Shown in pieces: positions 27,596 to 37,243 of a DNA stretch of 64,000 bases. Numbering within the stretch: the stretch's first letter is position 1; every line of letters starts with the position of its first letter. The DNA is from Flavobacterium antarcticum DSM 19726 (GTDB lineage Bacteria; Bacteroidota; Bacteroidia; Flavobacteriales; Flavobacteriaceae). The DNA lies in NCBI RefSeq assembly GCF_000419685.1, contig NZ_ATTM01000004.1, positions 310,001-374,000 of the forward strand, in the 5' to 3' direction. A program made the position numbers and the translations under genes. The notes under the pieces were generated by a model that was given only the letters and a program-made list of their open reading frames with translations, was not told where the DNA came from and made no database searches.

Positions 27596-28675
27596 ATGGA
27601 AAAGAAAAAAACCAACAAAAAATTTATATTCATTTTTGGCGCTCTAATCTTACTTGGCGGTACTTACGGTGTGATTAAATACATGCATTCCCTGGCACAT
27701 GAAGAAACGGACGACGCTCAAATTGAGAAAAACATAAACCCAATTATTCCAAGAGTTGGCGGTTATATTACAAAAGTATATGTGCAAGACAACCAGGAAG
27801 TAAAAAAAGGAGATACTTTATTTACGATTGACAACAAGGATTACATCGTAAAATTAGCAGATGCAAGAGCGGCTTTAGTTGCGGCAGAAGCAACTTATGC
27901 GGTTTCGAAAGCGGATGTTGGAAGTTCACAAGCCAATGTTTCTGTTTCGGATGCAAATTACAAATCGACTTCTGGAACGATTGAAAGCGCGAAAATTCGA
28001 TTGAATTTAGCCAAAAACGATTTTGAGCGTTACAGCAACTTGTACAAGAACCGTTCGATTACGAAACAACAATTTGAACAAGCGGAAGCTAAAAAACTAG
28101 ATGCTGAAAGTCAGTTACAGGTTTTGAAAGAACAACAAAAAGCAAGTCAGTATCAGAAATCATTTGTAACGGCTAAATCTAATGTTTCTGGGAAACAAAC
28201 TGAAGTTGCCGAAGCAAATATCAATCGGGCAAAAGCGGCTTTAGATGCAGCTGAATTGAACATGAGTTACACGGCAGTTACGGCTCAAGTTGACGGACAG
28301 GTTTCGAAAATCAACGCACAGCCGGGACAATTTGTGCAACCGGGACAATCTTTGTTTTACATTATTAACAACAGTGAAGTTTGGGTGATTGCAAATTTTA
28401 AAGAAACACAATTGAGCAAAATGGTTATCGGACAGAAAGTGACTTTAAAAGTTGATGCGTATCCGGATACTGAATTTGAAGGAATTGTTTCTTCTTTTTC
28501 ACCTGCAACGGGTTCTAGATTTTCAATTTTGCCTCCAGATAATGCGACGGGAAATTTCGTTAAAACAATTCAACGTTTGCCTGTGAAAATCACAATTGAC
28601 AAAAACAACGACGCTGAAAAAGTGAAAAATTTACGTCCGGGAATGAATGTGGATGTGGATGTGCATGTGAAGTAG
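27596..28675 (+). CDS. HlyD/EmrA-family membrane fusion protein
   Basis: The 359-residue adaptor has an N-terminal TM anchor (FIFIFGALILLGGTYGVI, about residues 10-27) and a split biotinyl-lipoyl domain (NPIIPRVGGYITKVYVQDNQ and VDGQVSKINAQPGQFVQPG). Coiled coils lie between them and a beta-barrel domain follows (VWVIANFKETQL, IGQKVTLKVDAYP). It bridges the MFS pump and TolC. A 198-nt gap with a degenerate repeat separates it from emrB. Confidence 0.92.
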   Translation: MEKKKTNKKFIFIFGALILLGGTYGVIKYMHSLAHEETDDAQIEKNINPIIPRVGGYITKVYVQDNQEVKKGDTLFTIDNKDYIVKLADARAALVAAEATYAVSKADVGSSQANVSVSDANYKSTSGTIESAKIRLNLAKNDFERYSNLYKNRSITKQQFEQAEAKKLDAESQLQVLKEQQKASQYQKSFVTAKSNVSGKQTEVAEANINRAKAALDAAELNMSYTAVTAQVDGQVSKINAQPGQFVQPGQSLFYIINNSEVWVIANFKETQLSKMVIGQKVTLKVDAYPDTEFEGIVSSFSPATGSRFSILPPDNATGNFVKTIQRLPVKITIDKNNDAEKVKNLRPGMNVDVDVHVK

Positions 28676-28709
28676 AAATTTTTGATTTGGGATTTTATTA
28701 AAAAAATCA

Positions 28710-28837
28710 GCCACGAATTACACCAATATTCACGAATTAAAATTATTTGAATCACGATTTTACTTTTCACTTAATAGAAGGCTATCGAATCCTAAAATTT
28801 AAAAAATTAATTGGTGTGAATTTATGTAATTGGTGGC
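28710..28837. repeat. Degenerate long inverted repeat between the emrA-like and emrB-like genes
   Basis: GCCACGAATTACACCAAT at 28710 is mirrored by ATGTAATTGGTGGC ending at 28837; about 27 bp of each arm resemble each other in inverted orientation. The interior (including CACGAATTAAAATTATTTG) is A/T-rich and has no open frame. It looks like an old palindromic insertion inside an operon. Confidence 0.5.
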
Positions 28838-28873
28838 AAAAAAAAGATTTTATAAATTTATAAAATACAGAAA

Positions 28874-30451
28874 ATGGTTCAAGAAGATGATTTAGTTGAG
28901 TACGGTTTTAGACGTGTGATTATTACGATTACGGCTGTAATGTGTGCTCTGCTTGAAATCGTGGATACGACTATCGTGAATGTGGCGCTGACGGATATGC
29001 GTGGAAGTCTTGGCGCGACGCTGACCGATGTGGCGTGGGTGATTACGGCGTATGCGATTGCAAATGTGATTGTGATTCCGATGACGAGCTGGCTTTCGCA
29101 GCAATTTGGGCGTAAAAACTATTTTGCAGCTTCGATTATTTTATTTACGGTTTCTTCCTTTTTGTGTGGAAACGCTGATAATATTTGGGAATTAGTCGCG
29201 TTCCGATTCGTTCAAGGTTTAGGTGGTGGTGCATTGTTAGTAACGGCTCAAACGATTATTACCGAAAGTTATCCCAAGGCAAAACGAGGAATGGCTCAAG
29301 CAATTTACGGAATGGGTGTGATTGTGGGGCCCACTTTAGGTCCGCCTTTGGGAGGTTATTTAGTGGATAATTTTTCGTGGCCTTATATTTTTTACATCAA
29401 TATTCCGCTTGGAATTATCGCGACTTTCTTGACGATTACTTTTGTGAAAAGTCCGAAATATGGTGAAAAACTAAAAGCCAATCAAGTGGATTGGTGGGGA
29501 ATTGTGTTTCTTGCGTCATTCATTGGTTCGTTGCAATTCGTTTTGGAACACGGACAGCAAGACGATTGGTTTAACAATAACCTCATCATATTTTTAAGTG
29601 CGGTAAGTGTGTTTGGTTTATTGGCGTTTATTTGGCGGGAATCGACTTATAAATATCCGATTGTGAATTTGAGCGTGTTGAAAGATTCCAACTTGCGTAT
29701 TGGAACGATTATGACATTCATTCTAGGTTTTGGGTTGTATGGTTCGACGCTGATTATTCCGATATATACACAATCGGTTTTGGGTTGGACAGCGACTGAT
29801 GCGGGATTATTGCTGATTCCGGGTTCGATAACAACTGCGATTATGATGCCTTTTATTGGGAAAATGATTCAAAAAGGTGTTCCGCAAGGTTATATGGTTG
29901 CTGTAGGATTTTTCGTGTTTTTCTTATTTACTTTTTGGATGCGAAATATTATCACGCCGGATACAGGTGCTGAACATATGTTTTGGCCTTTGATACTTCG
30001 CGGAGTTGGTTTGGGATTGTTATTTGTACCCATTACTACTTTATCACTTTCTACTTTAAATGGTAAAAATATTGGTGAAGGTGCGGCTTTTACGGGAATG
30101 ATGCGTCAACTGGGAGGTTCATTTGGTATTGCTTTGATTACGACTTTCATCACGCGATTTTCACAAGAACATCGCGTGAATCTGATTGCACATTTAGACA
30201 TAACGAAAGTGGAGTTGCAAACGAGAATTCAACAATTGCAAGCGGGATTTATGTCTAAAGGTTTTACTCCTAATGAAGCTTTGGCGAAAGCGTACCAAGT
30301 TTTAGATTTTACCGTAACCAAACAAAGTACGGTGATGTCTTACATGGATATTTTTATGTACTTGGGAATTATGTTTTTGCTTTGTATTCCGATTATATTT
30401 TTTATTAAGAAAAGTAAGAATATCGTTAATCCGGCGGATGCGATGCATTAA
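28874..30451 (+). CDS. DHA2-family MFS drug transporter (EmrB-like)
   Basis: This 525-residue, 14-TM pump has the MFS motif A-like WLSQQFGRKNYF, motif C-like GMGVIVGPTLGPPLGGYL and EIVDTTIVNVALTDMRGS in TM1, typical of EmrB. It exports hydrophobic toxicants through EmrA and TolC. It is separated from emrA by a 198-nt repeat-bearing gap with no terminator, so it is probably still co-transcribed. Confidence 0.92.
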   Translation: MVQEDDLVEYGFRRVIITITAVMCALLEIVDTTIVNVALTDMRGSLGATLTDVAWVITAYAIANVIVIPMTSWLSQQFGRKNYFAASIILFTVSSFLCGNADNIWELVAFRFVQGLGGGALLVTAQTIITESYPKAKRGMAQAIYGMGVIVGPTLGPPLGGYLVDNFSWPYIFYINIPLGIIATFLTITFVKSPKYGEKLKANQVDWWGIVFLASFIGSLQFVLEHGQQDDWFNNNLIIFLSAVSVFGLLAFIWRESTYKYPIVNLSVLKDSNLRIGTIMTFILGFGLYGSTLIIPIYTQSVLGWTATDAGLLLIPGSITTAIMMPFIGKMIQKGVPQGYMVAVGFFVFFLFTFWMRNIITPDTGAEHMFWPLILRGVGLGLLFVPITTLSLSTLNGKNIGEGAAFTGMMRQLGGSFGIALITTFITRFSQEHRVNLIAHLDITKVELQTRIQQLQAGFMSKGFTPNEALAKAYQVLDFTVTKQSTVMSYMDIFMYLGIMFLLCIPIIFFIKKSKNIVNPADAMH

Positions 30452-30510
30452 TGTTTCAGGATAGAAAGATTGAAGGATAGAAGGATTGAGAGATTGAGAG
30501 ATTAAAAGGA

Positions 30511-30547
30511 AAAAGGATTTAAGTCTGAACTTAAATCCTTTTTTTTA
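30511..30547. terminator. Bidirectional terminator between emrB and yaaA
   Basis: AAAAGGATTTAAGT pairs perfectly with ACTTAAATCCTTTT around a 4-nt loop (30525-30528), with T residues after it on the plus strand and A residues before it. It serves the converging emrB and yaaA. The adjacent 30462-30500 holds a short GATTGA/GGATAGAA simple repeat. Confidence 0.85.
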
Positions 30548-31303
30548 TCGGGTAAAAATTAAGTTTTCGCCTTTTGAGAGATTTCCATCGAGTTTGTAAC
30601 CGTCGTAATCAAAACCTTTTAAATCATCTAGAGTTTTTGCATTCGTATCTATAATGTAACGCACCATCATTCCCCTCGCCTTCTTGGCATAAAAGCTGAT
30701 AATCTTCAGTTTACCGTCTTTATAATCCTTGAAATCCGGTGTAACAATCGTCGCTTTTAATTTCTTGAAATCAAGTGCCGAAGCATATTCTTTGCTTGCC
30801 AAATTAATCAGCAACTCTCCTTCTTTCATTTCTTTGTTTAGACTTTCGGTTAAAGTTGGTTTCCAAAAATCATAGAGATTTTTGTTGTCTTCAAAATGTA
30901 GTGAAGTTCCCATTTCCAATCGATAAGGTTGCACCAAATCTAGCGGTTTTAAATAGCCATACAATCCTGATAGAATTCGGAGTTGGTCTTGTAACTGATC
31001 TAGTTTGTCAATAGGAATTGTATAAGCGTCAATTCCACTGTAGACGTCTCCATTGAAAGCGTAAATGGCTGGACGTGCATTTTCAGGTGTAAAAGGCGTG
31101 TTGAATTCTTTGTTTCGTTTCCAATTTAAATCCGCTAACTTATCCGAAATATGCATTAATTCAGAAAGTTGTGCAGGTGTTTTTTCTTTGATTACTTTAT
31201 TCAAAATCCAACTTTGCTTCATAAAATCACTTGAAGTAAATCGGTCGGTTGGTAATGCAGTTTCATAATCCAGTGATTTTGCTGGAGATATAATTATTTT
31301 CAT
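30545..31303 (-). CDS. yaaA: YaaA-family peroxide stress protein
   Basis: This 252-residue DUF328/UPF0246 protein starts MKIIISPAKSLDYE, and has AIYAFNGDVYSGIDAYT and LRILSGLYGYLKPLDLVQPYRLEMG in the centre and FYAKKARGMMVRYI near the end, all typical of YaaA. Members protect DNA and proteins from iron-driven oxidation during peroxide stress. Length is normal. It is a single gene. Confidence 0.93.
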   Translation of the reverse strand: MKIIISPAKSLDYETALPTDRFTSSDFMKQSWILNKVIKEKTPAQLSELMHISDKLADLNWKRNKEFNTPFTPENARPAIYAFNGDVYSGIDAYTIPIDKLDQLQDQLRILSGLYGYLKPLDLVQPYRLEMGTSLHFEDNKNLYDFWKPTLTESLNKEMKEGELLINLASKEYASALDFKKLKATIVTPDFKDYKDGKLKIISFYAKKARGMMVRYIIDTNAKTLDDLKGFDYDGYKLDGNLSKGENLIFTR

Positions 31304-31754
31304 TTTTTTAAGAATTAAATTTGAGCACCACTAATCTCACCACTGAAATTAAGGCTTTTGCTAAAATTAAACATTTTTATTTAAAATTCTGATTAGACAA
31401 ATTACAAAATTTTATTAATCTGAAATTGTACTTTAAAACTGATAAAAAATCCTGATTCGCAAATCAGGATTTAAAATTTTATTAGTCAGATTTTATTTTG
31501 GAATCAATGCGCTAAATTATTCCTTCAATCATTCGATAAAATTTGAACAAGTCTCCATCCTAAATAGATGAACTTACCAACAACTATATTTTGTGAATTC
31601 ATTGCTTAAAATAGGTTGCTGTGCACCTTCGTAGCTTTATGAGGTTGTATTTTTAACATCAGCAATTCTGTTCAGATAAAATTGTACAACTAGGATAAAA
31701 TCAATTTTAACGCATATTTCGTAATCTTTCAAAAACACTTCTGTGCTTTCGGCT
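31304..31754. other. Gene-free stretch between yaaA and the exported protein gene
   Basis: Apart from the hairpin at 31446-31473 no ORF, promoter pair or repeat is supported in this 451-nt A/T-rich stretch. Confidence 0.5.
31446..31473 (-). terminator. Hairpin with minus-strand T-run
   Basis: AAATCCTGATT pairs perfectly with AATCAGGATTT around CGCA. Read on the minus strand it is followed by TTTTTT, so it can end transcripts coming from the gene at 31755, although that stop is about 280 nt away. Confidence 0.6.
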
Positions 31755-32924
31755 TTAATTTTTAATAATGGAATTAATAAATTTTTGTTCACTTGCTGTT
31801 AGTGGAAAAGCGTTGTATAATTTCCAGAACTCTTGTTTATATTTTGTTCCAGCTTCAAATATTGTTCTTTTCTTATATCCGTTTTCTGGGATTTGCACAT
31901 CATTTTTGTACTCATAAACAAATAAATCACTGCTAAAATTAAAATTATCATTTACTTTATCTCCCATTTTTACATATATTCCCGCTTCTGTTTTGTTATA
32001 AGTTAATATGTATTGATTATTAATCAAATTAAATTTAGACCAATCTAATGAATAATTTAATCTAATTTTTGCAATCATAATGTTGACCAATTTGGCATTT
32101 TTCAAGTGACTTTCCGCTGTATAAATTTTAAATTCGAGTATATTTTTTGTTTTCTGATCAATAATAACATATCCTTTATTGAGCATTTTATCGCTATCAA
32201 TGTTAGGAATTATTTCAACATATTCATACTCGTCTCCGTTTGCCTCTTTCTTTATTTTTCTTACAAATTCATAATTCTTATCTTTTACTATCTTTTCTAA
32301 TTTGTCAAAATTATAGGCATTTTTTACATAATCTTTTAAGGTAAATGCTGAATTGATATTATCAAATTTAAAATTGTCAGTAGTATCAATTTTCGGTCTT
32401 TCAAGCGCTCTATGTTCCGTTAAAATTATATTAGATTTCCCATTTCCTTTCTTTACATAATAATCAACAAGAGCATCAGAGAATTTTGAGTAATCATTAT
32501 TTATCTTTACAATCTCTCTACAGTACGTTTTAAACAAAGTGTTTTTCTCAATCTTATTACTATTCGTACTAATTACTTTCTTTAAGTAATCCCGTGGTAG
32601 TGTTTTTGAAATGACAATTTCTTCTAAAATATAGCTTTTGGGTTTTAATGCAATTTCATTAAACTTTTCGTTCAAAGTCAACGACAATGACTCATAATTT
32701 ATATGACTGAATGTAACCTGAGAAGTAATAGTGCTAAAAGAAAATTCTCCTATTTCATTTGAAATTGACCCAGTTGAATTAGCATTTATACCATCTTCAA
32801 AAAATATATTTACAAACTCGACTGGCTGTAACGTTTCTGCATCCACTATTTTACCAGTAAATTTCTTATTTTGAGACCAACCTAAATTTGATAATAAAAT
32901 AAATACAATAATAATTTTTTTCAT
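31755..32924 (-). CDS. Exported protein with CarboxypepD_reg-like domain
   Basis: The 389-residue precursor has a signal peptide (MKKIIIVFILLSNLGWSQ) and an N-terminal CarboxypepD_reg-like Ig fold (about residues 20-95: KFTGKIVDAETLQPVEFVNI ... NEIGEFSFSTI). A Bacteroidota-specific beta-rich domain of unknown function follows. Such proteins are normally envelope-associated. Codon and base composition are more A/T-rich than neighbouring hutH. Function unknown. Confidence 0.75.
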   Translation of the reverse strand: MKKIIIVFILLSNLGWSQNKKFTGKIVDAETLQPVEFVNIFFEDGINANSTGSISNEIGEFSFSTITSQVTFSHINYESLSLTLNEKFNEIALKPKSYILEEIVISKTLPRDYLKKVISTNSNKIEKNTLFKTYCREIVKINNDYSKFSDALVDYYVKKGNGKSNIILTEHRALERPKIDTTDNFKFDNINSAFTLKDYVKNAYNFDKLEKIVKDKNYEFVRKIKKEANGDEYEYVEIIPNIDSDKMLNKGYVIIDQKTKNILEFKIYTAESHLKNAKLVNIMIAKIRLNYSLDWSKFNLINNQYILTYNKTEAGIYVKMGDKVNDNFNFSSDLFVYEYKNDVQIPENGYKKRTIFEAGTKYKQEFWKLYNAFPLTASEQKFINSIIKN

Positions 32925-33001
32925 GTTTTATATTTTTTAATGTTGGTTACCTCTTATTTTTACTGCAATAATGTTACAAAGCGGTATTTATTGATTAAAA
33001 A

Positions 33002-34510
33002 TTAATCAAACAAATCTGCTTCAATTTGGAAACTATCTAAAAACGCAATCGTCTTCATAATGTCGTAATGCAAAATTCGATCTTCAGAAACATATGGAAC
33101 TTCTTGGCGGTAGCTTTTTAAGAACATTTCGATAAAATCACTCGATTTCAATGGACTTCTGAAAGCAATGGCTTGTGAAGCATTCATCAATTCAATCGCC
33201 AAAATTCGTTCGATATTTTCAATAATTTTCAACACTTTCGTTGCAGAATTCGCACCCATACTCACATGATCTTCTTGTCCGTTTGAGGAAACAATACTGT
33301 CAATACTCGCTGGTGTAGCCAATTGTTTGTTCTGACTTGCAATACTTGCCGCCGTATATTGCGGAATCATAAATCCTGAATTCAATCCCGGATTGTCCAC
33401 TAAAAACGCGGGTAATCCACGTAAACCAGAAATCAGTTGGTAGGTTCTTCTTTCAGAAATACTTCCCAATTCTGACAAAGCAATTGCTAGAAAGTCCAAC
33501 GCTAAAGCTAATGGTTGGCCGTGAAAGTTTCCACCAGAAATGATTTGGTCGCTTTCAATAAAAATATTTGGATTGTCGGTAACTGAATTGATTTCCGTTT
33601 TGAAAACTTTTTTCACATAATCAATCGCATCTTTCGAAGCACCGTGTACTTGCGGAATGCATCTAAACGAATACGGATCTTGAACGTGCTGTTTTTCTTG
33701 GTCGATAATTTCACTTCCCTCTAAAAATTCATTTATGCGTCTTGCGGTTACAATTTGTCCTTTATGAGGCCGTATGAAGTGAATTAATTCGTTAAAAGGT
33801 TCTTTTCTTCCGTCAAAACCTTCTAGAGAAATCGTTCCAATTAAATCCGCTAAATACGAGTATTTGCACGATTTGATTAACACATAAACTCCGTATGCAC
33901 TCATAAATTGGGTTCCGTTCAATAAAGCCAATCCTTCTTTAGATTGCAATACAAGTGGTTTCCAACCGAAGTGCGTCATCACTTCTTTCGCATGTACTTT
34001 TTTATCTTCAAAATAGACTTCACCTTCCCCTAAAAGCGGCAAAGATAAATGAGCTAACGGAGACAAATCGCCCGAAGCACCAAGTGAACCTTGTGTGTAA
34101 ATTACAGGATAAACCGCATTGTTGTAGAAATCGATCAACCGTTCAGCAGTAGCTAATTGCACTCCTGAATTTCCGTAACTCAGCGACTGAATTTTAAGCA
34201 ATAACATAATTTTCACAATGTCTTGTGGCACTTCATCACCGGTTCCACAAGCATGCGATTTTACAAGATTTTCTTGCAGTTGCGAAAGGTTTTCCTTTGA
34301 TATTTTTATGTTGTATAAAGAACCAAAACCAGTATTGATGCCGTAAATTGCCGTGTCATTATTGTCCATTTTTTGGTCCAAATAATCGCGGCATTTCTGA
34401 ATGTTTACTTTCGCTTCTTCAGATAAAGCTAGTTTTTTATTTTCAACTACGATTGTATTAATTTCTTGAATCGTTAACGTACTTGAACTGATATAATGTG
34501 TGGTTTCCAT
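33002..34510 (-). CDS. hutH: Histidine ammonia-lyase
   Basis: HutH deaminates histidine to urocanate, the first step of histidine degradation. The 502-residue protein has the MIO-forming Ala145-Ser146-Gly147 in GSLGASGDLSPLAHLSLPL, Tyr56 in AIYGINTGFGSLYN, and QDPYSFRCIPQVHGA plus GGNFHGQP in the active site. Normal length. The hutU, hutI and hutG genes are not adjacent, so this is a stand-alone lyase; pyrF lies 92 nt upstream on the same strand. Confidence 0.95.
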   Translation of the reverse strand: METTHYISSSTLTIQEINTIVVENKKLALSEEAKVNIQKCRDYLDQKMDNNDTAIYGINTGFGSLYNIKISKENLSQLQENLVKSHACGTGDEVPQDIVKIMLLLKIQSLSYGNSGVQLATAERLIDFYNNAVYPVIYTQGSLGASGDLSPLAHLSLPLLGEGEVYFEDKKVHAKEVMTHFGWKPLVLQSKEGLALLNGTQFMSAYGVYVLIKSCKYSYLADLIGTISLEGFDGRKEPFNELIHFIRPHKGQIVTARRINEFLEGSEIIDQEKQHVQDPYSFRCIPQVHGASKDAIDYVKKVFKTEINSVTDNPNIFIESDQIISGGNFHGQPLALALDFLAIALSELGSISERRTYQLISGLRGLPAFLVDNPGLNSGFMIPQYTAASIASQNKQLATPASIDSIVSSNGQEDHVSMGANSATKVLKIIENIERILAIELMNASQAIAFRSPLKSSDFIEMFLKSYRQEVPYVSEDRILHYDIMKTIAFLDSFQIEADLFD

Positions 34511-34602
34511 TGATTTAATTTAGAGTGCCAAAATTCCGTAAACAATTGTTAATAAACAAAGTTTGCAGGTTGTATTTACTAACATTAACGTTCCTAGTAC
34601 AT

Positions 34603-35421
34603 TTATTCTTGTGCTAAAATAGCAACCATTTCCTGTTGCATTTTCAACGCTTCTTCCCTCGCCTTTTCGGCAAAATCAGTTCCGTTTGAGGCATAAATAA
34701 TTCCTCTTGAAGAATTAATTAGCAAACCTACATTTGTATTCATGCCGTATTTACACACTTCGGATAAACTTCCGCCTTGAGCTCCAACTCCGGGAACTAA
34801 CAAGAAACTGTCCGGTACAATTTTTCTTATTTCTGTGAAATACTCTGCTTTTGTAGCGCCAACAACATACATTAAGTTTTCGCTGTTTTTCCAATTTTTG
34901 GATGTCTCCAAAACATGTTTGTAAAGCGGAATTCCATCAACAGTCAATGTCTGAAAGTCAAACGCACCCTGATTAGAAGTCAAAGCCAAAAGTATCGTGT
35001 GTTTATTTTCAAAAGCTAAAAAAGGCTCCACCGAATCTTTCCCCATATAAGGAGCCACGGTAACCGAATCAAAATTCAAATCTTCCAAAAAAGCTTTGGC
35101 ATACATCGTCGAAGTATTTCCGATATCTCCACGTTTTGCATCTGCAATCGTGAAAATTTCAGGATGGTTCTCGTTGATGTACTCAATTGTTTTTTGAAGA
35201 GATTGCCAACCTTTGATTCCATACGCTTCATAAAAAGCAGTATTGGGTTTGTAGGAAACCGCTAAATCATGTGTGGCGTCAATAATTGCTTTATTGAATT
35301 CGAAAATTGGGTCTTCGGTTTCTAATAAATGAGCGGGGATTTTAGTCAAATCGACGTCTAAACCGATGCAAAGAAATGATTTTTTCTGTCGGATTTGTGC
35401 TATTAATTGTTGTGTAGTCAT
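34603..35421 (-). CDS. pyrF: Orotidine 5'-phosphate decarboxylase, type 2
   Basis: PyrF makes UMP from OMP, the last step of pyrimidine synthesis. The 272-residue protein is the longer type 2 form: [14 protein letters not shown] near the N-terminus, the catalytic Asp94-Ala-Lys96-Arg-Gly-Asp99 in [13 protein letters not shown], and [11 protein letters not shown] and [11 protein letters not shown] as phosphate-binding loops. Start ATG is the only sensible choice. Confidence 0.96.
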   Translation of the reverse strand: MTTQQLIAQIRQKKSFLCIGLDVDLTKIPAHLLETEDPIFEFNKAIIDATHDLAVSYKPNTAFYEAYGIKGWQSLQKTIEYINENHPEIFTIADAKRGDIGNTSTMYAKAFLEDLNFDSVTVAPYMGKDSVEPFLAFENKHTILLALTSNQGAFDFQTLTVDGIPLYKHVLETSKNWKNSENLMYVVGATKAEYFTEIRKIVPDSFLLVPGVGAQGGSLSEVCKYGMNTNVGLLINSSRGIIYASNGTDFAEKAREEALKMQQEMVAILAQE

Positions 35422-35698
35422 TGTAGTTGTGTTTGGACAAAGGTCGTAAAAACATTTTCAATAGCAATATCAATGGCAATGACAATTTCACCAAGAATAG
35501 TGATATAAATTATTATTTTCATTGCCTAGTTTTGTAATATAATGTTAAGCATATATAAAAATTGATTTTCATAATTTGTAAAAAAAATAATTACATTTAT
35601 GAAAATTAAATAATGCATTGCTGAGTATCGGGTATACATTCGAATGTGGGTATATTGGTTCTAAAAAATAAAGGCATATATAAGTTAAAAGAAATTCT

Positions 35699-36163
35699 AT
35701 GGCGTACGAACGTTCCTACACTATCACATTAGATAATAATATTTCTGAAAAAGAAGCAATAAATTATTTACTTAGAACTGATCTCAATTTTCTAAATCCT
35801 GATAAAGAGAGTCGCAAAAGACTTTTGGATTTAAACGGAATTGATAAAAAATATTCAAAAGCTTTTGATTTAATATTAATTCCAGGATTTACAAATCTTA
35901 ATGAAATAATTGAACTTGAGAATTTTGATCAAATTATCTTTATAGAATTAAAAACAACAAGAAAATATTTGCCAAATCTTCCAAAAGGATTTTTTTTCGG
36001 AGCAACACAAAATGAATTTGATTTTGCGGAATTACTTGGTAGTAGATTTCAATTTTGTTTTGTATCTATAAATCCAAAAAGCCCATCATATAAACTTCTA
36101 TCGTTATTAGAATTAGAAAATATTATTCGCACAAAAAGAATTCAGTATCAAATTAATTTATAA
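35699..36163 (+). CDS. Small PD-(D/E)XK nuclease-like protein
   Basis: This 154-residue protein has no signal peptide. Asp57 in SKAFDLILIPG followed by Glu83-Leu-Lys85 in IIFIELKTTRKYL gives the D-Xn-ExK catalytic pattern. Gln104/Glu106 in GATQNEFDFAELLG sit where family members carry a further conserved helix residue. The end, IIRTKRIQYQINL, is basic and amphipathic. It is predicted to be a nuclease-fold protein, but the target is unknown. There is no methyltransferase or antitoxin beside it, so a restriction role is not supported. Confidence 0.5.
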   Translation: MAYERSYTITLDNNISEKEAINYLLRTDLNFLNPDKESRKRLLDLNGIDKKYSKAFDLILIPGFTNLNEIIELENFDQIIFIELKTTRKYLPNLPKGFFFGATQNEFDFAELLGSRFQFCFVSINPKSPSYKLLSLLELENIIRTKRIQYQINL

Positions 36164-36397
36164 ATAGAATTTCTGTTAACAGCTTGTAACATCAATCGCG
36201 GAGATTTCGGTAAAGGTAAATTGTAGTTTCACGAATAACGTCGATCTTGGGCAGAAAGAAATCGTTCCGCTTTGATTTGCGACTGACGTTTATAGGGTAC
36301 ACTTTATTTCTTTAGACCATCAGTGGGATTAGATACGGGTTTCGCACATGCTCTTTTACGAGCAAAATATCAAAGTTAGAAAGGAACGAAAAGCCAC
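36164..36397. other. Gene-free stretch with locally higher GC
   Basis: About 36180-36390 has more G and C than the flanks (for example GCGGAGATTTCGG, CGATCTTGGGC, CGACTGACG) but no open frame, hairpin or RNA gene that I recognise. It could be a remnant of transferred DNA or an unrecognised RNA. Confidence 0.3.
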
Positions 36398-36610
36398 ATG
36401 CGAACTATTGGAACTATACTTTTACTTCTTTTAGATATCCATTTGGTCATTCTATATTGGTCAATAATAACGGCATTAACGCTTTTAATTTTTAAATTAG
36501 TATTGTTTCTCATCTTAATTATTTTGACTTTTTTAATCAACGTCAGTGATAAACAAAATTTAAAAAATAATAAAGAAGGAAATTTAAAACAAATAGAACT
36601 AAGGGAATAA
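36398..36610 (+). CDS. Possible small two-span membrane protein
   Basis: A 70-codon ORF encodes two hydrophobic segments (about residues 5-20 and 22-48) and a charged tail (KQNLKNNKEGNLKQIELRE). No family is recognised, and a minus-strand ORF of 79 codons covers the same DNA. Kept because the hydrophobic-hydrophobic-charged layout is coherent; it may be chance. Confidence 0.3.
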   Translation: MRTIGTILLLLLDIHLVILYWSIITALTLLIFKLVLFLILIILTFLINVSDKQNLKNNKEGNLKQIELRE

Positions 36611-36720
36611 CTCACTTTAGTAGGTATTTTAATTATTACAATTGTAGTAAATGTTTTTCATTAAAAAATTACGACACTAAAATCTTTTACATAACTAACC
36701 TATTTCTAAAAACTTAAACG

Positions 36721-37110
36721 ATGAACATCGAACTTAGTAAATGGATCATAACTCTCTTTGGAACTTTTATTATCTTCATTGGATTTCTAATGCTAATTGC
36801 TCCAGTAAAAGCAAGGAATACTTTAAAGAAAGCCGGTAGTACCAACTTTATAAATTACACAGAAATAACGCTTCGACTGATTCCGGCAATTGCATTAATC
36901 ATTTGTTCTGAAACAGCTAAATTCCCTGTTACTTTTAAAACGTTTGGATGGGTAATGCTCATCACTTCTCTGATTCTTTATGCAGCACCAAGAAAACTAC
37001 ACCACCACTTTTCGATGAAAAGTGCTGAAATACTTAAGCCTTTCTACTTTCAGTTGCTTGCTCCGTTTGCGTTTCTTCTTGGCGGATTCCTTATTTACAG
37101 TATAATTTGA
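36721..37110 (+). CDS. Small four-span membrane protein of unknown function
   Basis: The 129-residue protein has four hydrophobic segments: WIITLFGTFIIFIGFLMLIA (8-27), LIPAIALIICSE, TFGWVMLITSLILYAA and FQLLAPFAFLLGGFLIYSII. Short basic or polar loops such as RKLHHHFSMKSAE lie between them. It resembles small DUF-type membrane proteins of Bacteroidota. No enzyme motif; no obvious partner next to it. Confidence 0.6.
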   Translation: MNIELSKWIITLFGTFIIFIGFLMLIAPVKARNTLKKAGSTNFINYTEITLRLIPAIALIICSETAKFPVTFKTFGWVMLITSLILYAAPRKLHHHFSMKSAEILKPFYFQLLAPFAFLLGGFLIYSII

Positions 37111-37243
37111 ACTGAGAATAAACCAGTTTGAGATTATATACACAACGAGAAACTGAACATAGCTTTGATCGGTAAATTAAATACTGAAAAAGGCAAGAGA
37201 AGTCAAAAAGCACTATTTTAGTTGGATTCATTTCCAAACTAAA

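Noticed and set aside
36376-36615. Minus-strand ORF of 79 codons opposite the small membrane protein
   Set aside because: It has no coherent domain or signal and mirrors the hydrophobic codons of the plus strand; the plus-strand ORF is itself only tentative.
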